Origin: Candidatus Methanoperedens sp.
Lineage (GTDB): Archaea > Halobacteriota > Methanosarcinia > Methanosarcinales > Methanoperedenaceae
Direction: 5' to 3'
Assembly: GCA_026552955.1 (NCBI GenBank)
Contig: JAPMTS010000040.1
Location: 1 to 48,738 of the forward strand
DNA length: 48,738 bases
Shown: positions 41,385 to 48,738 of the stretch, piece by piece
How positions within the stretch are numbered: the first letter of the stretch is position 1
Layout: every line of letters starts with the position of its first letter
Position numbers and translations under genes: made by a program
The notes under the pieces: model-generated
Database searches by the model: none
Seen by the model: only the letters and a program-made list of their open reading frames with translations
What the model was told of the DNA's origin: nothing

Positions 41385-42941
41385 CTAAGAATAATTAACC
41401 CTTCCCATTATAGTTCCATTGAGCTTCTTTAAAAGTTCAATATCCTGCTCCATAAAAGCTCCAGTTGTTATCGATAAAGTTGTACTATTCGAATAATACG
41501 CCGGCTCAAATGTCGCAATAATAGTATATGTACCCTGAGTAACTTCAAACGAATAGAACCCGTTTGAATTAGTCTTAGTTGAGAGGCCGGTGTCAGTTAA
41601 TACCTCCACTCCTGCAAGACCCGATTTACTAACACTGTCCATTATTGTACCATTAATGAAACTTCCGGATATGAGTGGATCTGATACATTCCATATCCAG
41701 GTCTGCACGACACTGCCATTAGAATTATTTGCGACTGCACTCAGCTCCCATGTGCCTGATTTTGCACTTGTGTTTGTATAATTCGCAGCAATGACCCTTG
41801 AATTTGAACTCACCTGAATCCCGTTGATATACCATACCAGGTCCACAGTCTGGTTAAACTCAACGTTGAATGTTTGGGTTGCTCCCTCATTATCAATGAT
41901 GGGGGAAATAGGAGAATAGCTCGTGATATTTAAAGGAGGATTTGTTGATGATATGGTTTTGGATATTGTATATGATCTGGTAATCGGTGTATCCCATGTT
42001 GGATTTTCATGTTTCCAGGTCAATATCAGGTCATTTGCTGCATCGATATGCGTATAAATGATGGATGTATAGGGGTCTTCCCCATCCACGGTTTTTTGAC
42101 CTGATACTCCTGCATCCACATGATACACACCACCTACTGTATTTACAGTGGCGAAGTGGGTATGTGCACCCACGAAAACTGCAACATTCTGGGATACAAA
42201 AAGATCCTGTAGTTTATTTCTATTTGCAGGATCTTTATCTAATGAATCACCTACATGCCGCGACCTGGGATACAAAGGTTCATGGCCAACAACTATCTTC
42301 CAGGGGTTTGATGCCCTTGATAGATCATTGCTTATCCAATTATAAAGAGCATCGGGTATGTAACCACCCTCACCATTTCCATATTTGAACCATGCATCAT
42401 TATTTGCCCCATTCCAGTATTCATTTATATTGACAATATGAATTTCACCCACATCAAATGAATATGTTGTCTTATCTGTTCCTGCAGGGCCTGGTGTTAA
42501 AGGTATTATTGAATTTGCGTACATTGCGCGAATTGCATCTACATCCCCACTTGTTCCAACTTCATGATTTCCCACTACATAAAATATCGGTATATCTGTT
42601 ACATTTGATGCCGCATATGCTGTTTTTGTTTGTGAAATCTTATCCATATCGCCGATCATAATTATGGCATCAACCCTACCGGTTGGCGATTGAGGAATAA
42701 CTTGATTTAAGTCCCTGGTCAATTCTGTTATTCCCACAGTTCCAAATTTTGATGGTCTTGCATCGCCAAGATATGCTAGAGTTGCTCCGACTGAGTTTGA
42801 ACTTTCAATACCCGGATTTGAAGAAAGGTTTGTATCTGAATATGCTATTGCCAGAACCGGATAAATGAGCAGCAGAAAAAAAAACATAAGTGCAATTTTT
42901 TCTATATTCATCGTATTTGATTTTCTTGCAATTGAACTCAT
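41385..42941 (-). CDS. Secreted calcineurin-like metallophosphoesterase with surface modules
   Basis: 518 residues. Signal peptide (about 14-34), then a calcineurin-like domain (about 52-340): GD in AYLGDARP (59-60), GD in IMIGDMD, GNHE 124-127, a VVGHEPLYP histidine, and GAHTH. The DxH of motif I reads D-A-R and the second motif lacks the usual second aspartate, so the metal site is reduced. Next come a PKD-like segment (about 345-425) and a carboxypeptidase-regulatory-like module ending ELLKKLNGTIMGRVNYS. A GTGAT just before ATG 42941 suits this start. Probably a surface phosphatase or phosphodiesterase. Confidence 0.8.
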   Translation of the reverse strand: MSSIARKSNTMNIEKIALMFFFLLLIYPVLAIAYSDTNLSSNPGIESSNSVGATLAYLGDARPSKFGTVGITELTRDLNQVIPQSPTGRVDAIIMIGDMDKISQTKTAYAASNVTDIPIFYVVGNHEVGTSGDVDAIRAMYANSIIPLTPGPAGTDKTTYSFDVGEIHIVNINEYWNGANNDAWFKYGNGEGGYIPDALYNWISNDLSRASNPWKIVVGHEPLYPRSRHVGDSLDKDPANRNKLQDLFVSQNVAVFVGAHTHFATVNTVGGVYHVDAGVSGQKTVDGEDPYTSIIYTHIDAANDLILTWKHENPTWDTPITRSYTISKTISSTNPPLNITSYSPISPIIDNEGATQTFNVEFNQTVDLVWYINGIQVSSNSRVIAANYTNTSAKSGTWELSAVANNSNGSVVQTWIWNVSDPLISGSFINGTIMDSVSKSGLAGVEVLTDTGLSTKTNSNGFYSFEVTQGTYTIIATFEPAYYSNSTTLSITTGAFMEQDIELLKKLNGTIMGRVNYS

Positions 42942-43200
42942 TTTCCATCACTATCCTGCAATTCAAATAACAATTTTATAATTAAAATATATTGATCGTT
43001 TTTAAAGTTTTTTGAGTTTTAGACGATGAAAAATGGTTTAATTTTGATTTTTGAGTTATAATAAATTGTTTTTTTGTTTTTAATACAAAATTATAGCTTT
43101 ATTTAACATATAAGAAGCTTCAATGAGATATTAACCTATACAATTTTTTTTTATGTGATAAAATTCGAGTCAATGATTTGAATTATCGTTTGCAGATCCT

Positions 43201-45207
43201 TTATGCAATAATTCCGGTTATATTTCCTGTGGGCTTCTTCAAAAGTTCAATATTTCTTACCTCAACTGCACTCAGAAGTGAAACAGTTGTACTATTCTGA
43301 TAATAAAATGGCTCTAAAGTCGCAGTAATATTATATGTACCTGAATTAATGGAAAACGAATAGAATCCGGTTGTATCAGTAATCGTTGAGAGGCCGGTGT
43401 CCGTTAATATCTTTACTCCAGAAACACCCGATTTACTATCGTCCATTACTGTACCATTAATGAACCTCACCCATTCAACTGAAACCGGAGTATTATCCGG
43501 AGAAGAAGTTCTTCCCGCACTATCAGTAGCGGTCAAATTGACATTATAATATCCATTGTTTGAGTATGAATGTGCGGGATTCGTAAGGTTGCTTGTCCCG
43601 CCATCTCCAAATGACCAATTATATGAATATGGGGCAGTACCTCCTGAAGCAGAACCTGTAAAATTAATCAAAACATTAGGAGTTCCAGTGTACGGTCCTG
43701 CAGCATTGGCAATGAGATCTGATACTATCCATATCCATGTCTTTACTATGGTACCATTGGAATTATTGGCAACTGCGCTCACGTTCCATGTGCCTGATTT
43801 TGCACTTGTATTAGTATAATTCGCGGCAGTAACGCTTGAATTTGAACTTACCTGAGTACCGTTGATATACCATGTCACGTCCACAGTTTCGTTAACCGTG
43901 ATGTTGAATGCTCGGATTGCTCCCTCATTATCAACGATGGGAGATAACGGAGCATAGTTTATGATATTTATGGGCGAGGGAAGTGATGGGGCCTGGATAT
44001 TTTGACTTACTGAAAGTGCGGACATATTTCCCAAACCTGAATTATTCCATGCCCATACCGTGATATCACTCCAATTGGATGCACCCGCAGAATCATTGTA
44101 GTATTGGTCTGTTCCATTGCACCATACTCCATTTACACTGATATTATATGCGTCAGTTACTACACCAGTTCCTGCTTGCCATGTATGGTTTACCCAGTAA
44201 TTACCGATATCGCTTTGCAAACCTATAGGTTGTGGGGGTATTGTTGATGGTGATATCGCTTTGCTAATTATATATGATGTAGAAACAGGTGTGTCCCAAG
44301 TTAGATTCTCATGTTTCCAGGTCAATAACAAACTACCGGTATCATTGGTATATGTGTATAATATAGATGCAAAATTATCTTCCGGACCAAGAGAATCATA
44401 ACCAGCAGGATTAGGTCCGCTACCTGATGTACCTGAATTTGCATGAAATACCCCGCTTATGTTTTGAAGACCTGCGTTATGAGTATGTCCACCAATGAAA
44501 AGGTCAACATTTTTGGATACAAATAATTCCTGGAGGTTATCTCGATTGGTTATGTTTGCATCTAATGAATCATTTACATGTCTGCCTACTGGATAAAGGG
44601 GATCATGCCCAACAACGATCTTATAATTGGTAGTTTCAGACAGATCATTACTTATCCAATTGTATAAAGCATCCTGAATATAGCCATTACCATATGAATC
44701 ATCAGTTGCTCCATCCCAATATTCATTCATGTTTATAACATGCATCTTACCAACATTCATTGAATATGTGGTTTTATCCGTACCTGTTGGTCCAGATATC
44801 AATTGTATTGGTGATTCTGAATACCTTCCTTGAATTAAGGCTGTTTCACTATTCGAACTACCTTCATAATTTCCTATTACAAAATATATTGGTACGCTTT
44901 TTACAGTTGAAGCATTAATAGATTGTAATGTGTTTGATATTGTTTTCATATCTCCCATTAAAAACAATGCGTCTACTTTACCCGTTGGTGAAAGTGGCAA
45001 AATTTGATCAAGGTCTTTGGTTAATTCCTGGATATCAGAAGAGCTCTTAGGTTCCGCATCACCAATATAAGCTATTGTTGCCCCTGTTGACACCATATCG
45101 ATTGAACCTACAGAGAATACTACAAATGCCAAAATGAGTATATTATTAATTATTTCATTATTAATCTGTATTGATTTTTTTCCATTCACCCTAAACTTTT
45201 TTACCAT
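43201..45207 (-). CDS. Secreted metallophosphoesterase-like protein with fibronectin-like, PKD and tail modules
   Basis: 668 residues, paralogue of the protein at 41385. N-terminal signal segment (about 20-38). The phosphoesterase domain (about 42-330) has AYIGDAEP (D50), MGDMKT, then GNYE at 112-115 where the usual GNH histidine is tyrosine; GHDPLYP and GGHTH remain. Three surface modules follow: an Ig/fibronectin-like one (about 335-440), a PKD-type one with GTAPYSYNWSFGDGGTS (about 510-580), and the shared tail module ending PTGNITGIIA. Catalysis looks less likely than in the sister protein. TATA-like sequence at about 45228-45236 supports a leaderless start. Confidence 0.78.
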   Translation of the reverse strand: MVKKFRVNGKKSIQINNEIINNILILAFVVFSVGSIDMVSTGATIAYIGDAEPKSSSDIQELTKDLDQILPLSPTGKVDALFLMGDMKTISNTLQSINASTVKSVPIYFVIGNYEGSSNSETALIQGRYSESPIQLISGPTGTDKTTYSMNVGKMHVINMNEYWDGATDDSYGNGYIQDALYNWISNDLSETTNYKIVVGHDPLYPVGRHVNDSLDANITNRDNLQELFVSKNVDLFIGGHTHNAGLQNISGVFHANSGTSGSGPNPAGYDSLGPEDNFASILYTYTNDTGSLLLTWKHENLTWDTPVSTSYIISKAISPSTIPPQPIGLQSDIGNYWVNHTWQAGTGVVTDAYNISVNGVWCNGTDQYYNDSAGASNWSDITVWAWNNSGLGNMSALSVSQNIQAPSLPSPINIINYAPLSPIVDNEGAIRAFNITVNETVDVTWYINGTQVSSNSSVTAANYTNTSAKSGTWNVSAVANNSNGTIVKTWIWIVSDLIANAAGPYTGTPNVLINFTGSASGGTAPYSYNWSFGDGGTSNLTNPAHSYSNNGYYNVNLTATDSAGRTSSPDNTPVSVEWVRFINGTVMDDSKSGVSGVKILTDTGLSTITDTTGFYSFSINSGTYNITATLEPFYYQNSTTVSLLSAVEVRNIELLKKPTGNITGIIA

Positions 45208-45448
45208 TACCCATGAAACCGCATATTATTATATATACATTTCTATTCATACATGTATATAATTACAATCATAATTATACAAATGTATATGAATATTTCC
45301 ACAGGTTTAAGAAGAACAGTCATCCCTGAATTTATCACTATTCACATTGAACTAATGGCATTACTCTCATTCAGACGATAACACATTTACAAAGTTAAGT
45401 ATGAATATATTTTACTCAAAAAAAAGAAAAAAGATTGACTCATTTGAA

Positions 45449-47836
45449 TCACTTTTTTTTCTTGTTTGTGAAATTATTATTATCTGATTTCATACCATTC
45501 TTCAATTTAATTTTCATGGATTTAGAACTTGTATGCTTCCAGCCCTTTTTGTTTTCTTCGCTTATTGTATATTTACCTGCAGGAAGATTATCAAATATGT
45601 AATATCCAAGAGCATCAGTGCGTATTTCTCTCTTGATTTTTTTGACATTTTTACTTTTACCAACCAGTTTGATCTTCCAGCCCGGTAGAGCGCTCTCACC
45701 AGCATCCCATCTACCGTTCCCATTCATATCATTAATGTTGAATCCTGAGATACTACCGACCTGGTTTGAAATGATAGATGTAACTAAAACAGAAGCAGTA
45801 TCTGGAGAAGACGTTATTCCTGCATTATCTTTCACAGTTAAAGTAGCAGTATAAGATCCCGGATTTGTATAGGAATGATCAGGGTTCGCAAGACTGCTTG
45901 TCCCGCCATCCCCAAAGTTCCAGGAATACGAATATGGCGCACTGCCCCCTGAAGCAGAACCCTTGAAATTTATCAAAACACCGGGAGTTCCGGTATAGGG
46001 ACCATTAGCCTCAGCAATTGGATTGGACGGATTAGATCCTTTTGGACCTATATTTGCCCTGATACTTTGAATTACCGGGGTCTTTGAAGAGTCAGTTGTA
46101 CTGAGTGAACATCTTGAATATTTATAATCGTTCCCCAAATTAATCGGATAATTAACATTCGGAGCTGCGTTTGGTTTTATCGTAACCCAATTATTATTAT
46201 CGGCGCTTGCCATGACATCCACTTTCGTTATTGAGCTATCCCATGTTCCGAAGCATCCTAACTCTTTTATTTCTTCCCCTGTTTTGATCACGGAAACAAG
46301 GCTGCGAGTGACTGTGCCTGCTGTAGTATGTGCATTATTCCGTATGGATGCAAGTTCCGAATCTGATAGTTTACGATTGAATATTCTTACCTCATCTATG
46401 GTCCCCTTAGTGAAATCCAATCCTGTGGTTTGAATATAGGTATCCTTCCCCCCTATGCTCAATAAAGCAGTGTTTACGGCATTTGTGGGACAGTTGCTTG
46501 TTGTTTTTACAGTTGTGCCATCTACTATCAAACTGCATGTGGTTCCTGACCTGGTATATGCGACAAAATGCCACAATCCGTCCCTGTGTTCCTGTGTATC
46601 GTATGACTCAACTGCTTTAGCACCATCTTTTGTTATGGAGCCATGCAATAAATTATCTGTAAGTTCAACTTTATACCATGATTTCGTGCTCGCAGTGGCA
46701 GTACTGCCTTTTCTTAATATGTCCGAATCATCATTGCTCACTCCTTGTTCCTGTTTCAGATAATATGATATCGTAAAATCACCTGCTAATCGGAAGGCTG
46801 GGTCATCTTTGAATAAAACCTTATTATCAATACCATTAAAATAAATTGCTTTTCCATATTTCCCATCGGTATAGGTACCTGTTCCGACAGCGCCTAAAAG
46901 ATCACCCAGGGGCCTGTTTAAGATATTTTCATTATGGATTATTTTTCCGCTTTCTTCATCGAACCTTGTATATAATGAGTAATCCGTAACTGTTTGTTTG
47001 AGCTCCACATTACCGGTAGCTTTAACGTCAGTAGTTTGGGATAATGTAACATTTTCGCCCCATTTATTAGCGCCAATTATGTCCCATGTCCTGATCTCAA
47101 CAATGACATTTCCCGTCAATTTATCGAGTGCGTTATTATTAAAAACCAATCGTATTTGACCGTTCTCTATCTTGAATTCATAATCCGGTTGGAAAAGATA
47201 TGTTACGTCCTGGAATACTTTTCCATCCTCCCAATAATCCCGGGGTGTGTCGTCATGTACGACGATATCTTCCATCCCTGCCCTGAAATGAAATCGGCCG
47301 TATTTAATATTATGTTTATCTTCATATTTAGTCCTGGGTTTCTTGGATTTCAATTTATATGGAAGATCAATAGATCCTCTATTTGAATTTTGAGAGATTC
47401 CTTTCCCCTGCAATTCCGATTTTGAATATTTTAGTTCATAACTGATTGAATTTGGCTTCAGTTCAAATACTGTATTTGCTTTTGGTATGCTCAGAGTAGT
47501 ATCATCTACTCTGAAATCAGTTGTTGTTGCATTTGCAGAGATTAAATAAGTCCAACTTCCATTAGTAATATTCAATTCATCGTTTGGTCTCCATTCTCCA
47601 TCATATCGAAGAAAATTCAAAGCCCCATTTATAATATCCTTTGACCCATCGTCGTGATATATTATATTATATCCATCATGATATTCTACCGTTTGTGCGA
47701 GCGCAGGGAGACTGAGAAATTGAATAAGTAAGAGACTTATTCCACATATGAAAAATAGTCTTGAAATACCTGGCAACGATACTTTATTAATATTATTAAG
47801 TATATTTTTTTTTTCTTGCATAATCAAACACACCAT
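45449..47836 (-). CDS. Secreted LamG/PKD/SdrD-B-like surface protein
   Basis: 795 residues. A long signal segment ends near SLPALA-QTVEYHDG. A concanavalin/LamG domain lies at about 330-490 (GKAIYFNGIDNKVLFKDDP, then GTIDEVRIFNRKLSDSELASI), followed by an F5/8-type or jelly-roll segment (about 500-590) and a PKD domain (about 605-690). The end is an SdrD-B/prealbumin-like repeat (NDMNGNGRWDAGESALPGWKIKL, then YYIFDNLPAGKYTISE) and a basic tail. It is probably a structural or sugar-binding surface protein. In-frame ATG 47821 (MQEKKN) is an alternative start. Confidence 0.82.
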   Translation of the reverse strand: MVCLIMQEKKNILNNINKVSLPGISRLFFICGISLLLIQFLSLPALAQTVEYHDGYNIIYHDDGSKDIINGALNFLRYDGEWRPNDELNITNGSWTYLISANATTTDFRVDDTTLSIPKANTVFELKPNSISYELKYSKSELQGKGISQNSNRGSIDLPYKLKSKKPRTKYEDKHNIKYGRFHFRAGMEDIVVHDDTPRDYWEDGKVFQDVTYLFQPDYEFKIENGQIRLVFNNNALDKLTGNVIVEIRTWDIIGANKWGENVTLSQTTDVKATGNVELKQTVTDYSLYTRFDEESGKIIHNENILNRPLGDLLGAVGTGTYTDGKYGKAIYFNGIDNKVLFKDDPAFRLAGDFTISYYLKQEQGVSNDDSDILRKGSTATASTKSWYKVELTDNLLHGSITKDGAKAVESYDTQEHRDGLWHFVAYTRSGTTCSLIVDGTTVKTTSNCPTNAVNTALLSIGGKDTYIQTTGLDFTKGTIDEVRIFNRKLSDSELASIRNNAHTTAGTVTRSLVSVIKTGEEIKELGCFGTWDSSITKVDVMASADNNNWVTIKPNAAPNVNYPINLGNDYKYSRCSLSTTDSSKTPVIQSIRANIGPKGSNPSNPIAEANGPYTGTPGVLINFKGSASGGSAPYSYSWNFGDGGTSSLANPDHSYTNPGSYTATLTVKDNAGITSSPDTASVLVTSIISNQVGSISGFNINDMNGNGRWDAGESALPGWKIKLVGKSKNVKKIKREIRTDALGYYIFDNLPAGKYTISEENKKGWKHTSSKSMKIKLKNGMKSDNNNFTNKKKK

Positions 47837-48031
47837 TTATCTTGATCTTAACTAACATTTTGTTAATAAGAATATATCGATAATTTTTATAGTTTTTTGA
47901 GTTGAAAAGGACTCAATTATAGTTCAATTTTGTTTTCTGGTTAATAGCAGATTTTTTTTTATAATAATATAGAATGCTAGCATTTATTTAACTATGAAAA
48001 GCCTAGCCAGAGCAACTGAAGTTAATTATTA

Positions 48032-48736
48032 TTAAGCATTATTGACCCTTCCTGTTATGGTCCCAGTCAGCTTCTTTACAAGTGAAAAATCCCTCACAAT
48101 AGTTCCCGATATTGCCGTGACCGATGCACTTGTTGGAGAATATGTCGGATCTAGCTTCGCCGTAATAAGATATGGTGTACCTGCTGTAGTGGCAAACGAA
48201 TAGAACCCTGCGGCATTGGTGACCGTTGACATGCCTGTGTTCGTGGATACCCTCACACCAGAAAGAGCCATATAAGGGGAGAGGCTGTCCCTTACCGTAC
48301 CGTTAATGAAACTTGTAGATTTTGGATCTATTCTTGCCCCCATACTTTGAATTACCGGGGTCTGTGATTTTAGCGGATCATTTGTATTTAGTTCACATCT
48401 GAAATATTTATAAGTGTTCGGCGTGGGAACAGTATAATTAGTTGAATATGCATTGGATTGAATTGTGACCCAGTTGACATTATTGGTACTTGCAGAAACC
48501 GTCACTTGAGTTGTTGATCTATCCCATGTTCCATAGCACCCTAACTCTTTAATTTCCAAATTTCCGATAATAAAAGAAGAAAGGTCACGAGTGATTGTAC
48601 CTGTTGCATAATGTTCATTATTTTTTATGGATGTGAGTTCCGAATCTGTTAATATCCGGTTATATATTCTCACTTCATCTATGAGTCCCTCGATGTAATC
48701 ATCCGGGAAGGAGGAATCCTTCGCTCCTATACTCAA
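48032..48736 (-). CDS. LamG-type surface protein, 5' end beyond the window
   Basis: The last 234 residues of a gene whose start lies to the right of the window. The end of a LamG domain (LIDEVRIYNRILTDSELTSI) and a jelly-roll segment (about 50-130) closely resemble the protein at 45449. The C-terminus is instead the shared tail module (FINGTVRDSLSP through VRDFSLVKKLTGTITGRVNNA). It therefore mixes features of the LamG and phosphoesterase neighbours. Confidence 0.85.
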   Translation of the reverse strand: MSIGAKDSSFPDDYIEGLIDEVRIYNRILTDSELTSIKNNEHYATGTITRDLSSFIIGNLEIKELGCYGTWDRSTTQVTVSASTNNVNWVTIQSNAYSTNYTVPTPNTYKYFRCELNTNDPLKSQTPVIQSMGARIDPKSTSFINGTVRDSLSPYMALSGVRVSTNTGMSTVTNAAGFYSFATTAGTPYLITAKLDPTYSPTSASVTAISGTIVRDFSLVKKLTGTITGRVNNA

Positions 48737-48738
48737 TT

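Noticed and set aside
45208-45448. Repeated TATACATGTATAT-like palindromes as a possible CRISPR leader or origin
   Set aside because: The stretch is simply AT-rich; there are no spaced direct repeats, and no replication or cas genes nearby.

Overview
The window looks like a chromosomal segment of a methane-cycling euryarchaeon of the Methanosarcinales, most plausibly a 'Candidatus Methanoperedens' (ANME-2d) type organism. The assignment rests on gene content read by eye: archaeal threonyl-tRNA synthetase, archaeal PheT, Nop5 and NMD3; a coenzyme F420 glutamyl ligase; a pterin-type dihydropteroate synthase; the small subunit of phosphomevalonate dehydratase; a triheme c-type lipoprotein; and large secreted PKD/LamG proteins. 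Genus-level placement is inference, because no rRNA gene is present.

Layout. (1) 1-4.7 kb is an accessory defence patch: a HicBA toxin-antitoxin pair, then on the minus strand an operon of an orphan type I restriction R-subunit-like nuclease/helicase followed by MntA, HepT and a second MntA, all overlapping by 4-11 bases. (2) 4.7-11.4 kb holds loosely spaced accessory genes: two divergent DUF72 proteins, a CMD-fold protein without its active-site residues, an MBL-fold hydrolase, a sulfite-oxidase-fold protein, a truncated regulator, a glycosyltransferase and small Cys-rich or membrane proteins. (3) 11.7-22.4 kb is mostly housekeeping: thrS, nop5, pheT, aspartokinase and an ITPase, interrupted by a two-CW protein and a three-gene cassette of two membrane proteins plus a triple zinc-ribbon protein.

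(4) 22.4-26.7 kb is a six-gene operon: ahcY, an APH-fold kinase, an APS-kinase-like P-loop kinase, an inositol-monophosphatase-family enzyme, the phosphomevalonate dehydratase small subunit and a 73-residue protein. (5) 27.0-31.7 kb is a five-gene operon in which four consecutive genes overlap by ATGA: dihydropteroate synthase, MetV, MetF, a ThiC-family radical SAM enzyme and a CofE-type ligase. It joins pterin, folate and F420-type chemistry in one transcript and is the most interesting metabolic unit here. (6) 31.9-39.5 kb carries a membrane-tethered wHTH regulator, a GC-rich CrtI-like oxidoreductase that looks acquired, a bacterial-type arginine decarboxylase, a DUF531 protein, a nucleotide-sugar epimerase and nmd3.

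(7) 39.5-48.7 kb is an AT-rich cell-surface island: the triheme lipoprotein, a small secreted protein, two secreted metallophosphoesterases with altered metal-ligand motifs, and two LamG proteins, one cut by the window end. Three of these proteins share one C-terminal module, and a decayed piece of the same tail sits between nmd3 and the cytochrome gene. No tRNA, rRNA, CRISPR array or intact insertion sequence was seen. Dispersed palindromic or short repeats occur in several intergenic gaps.
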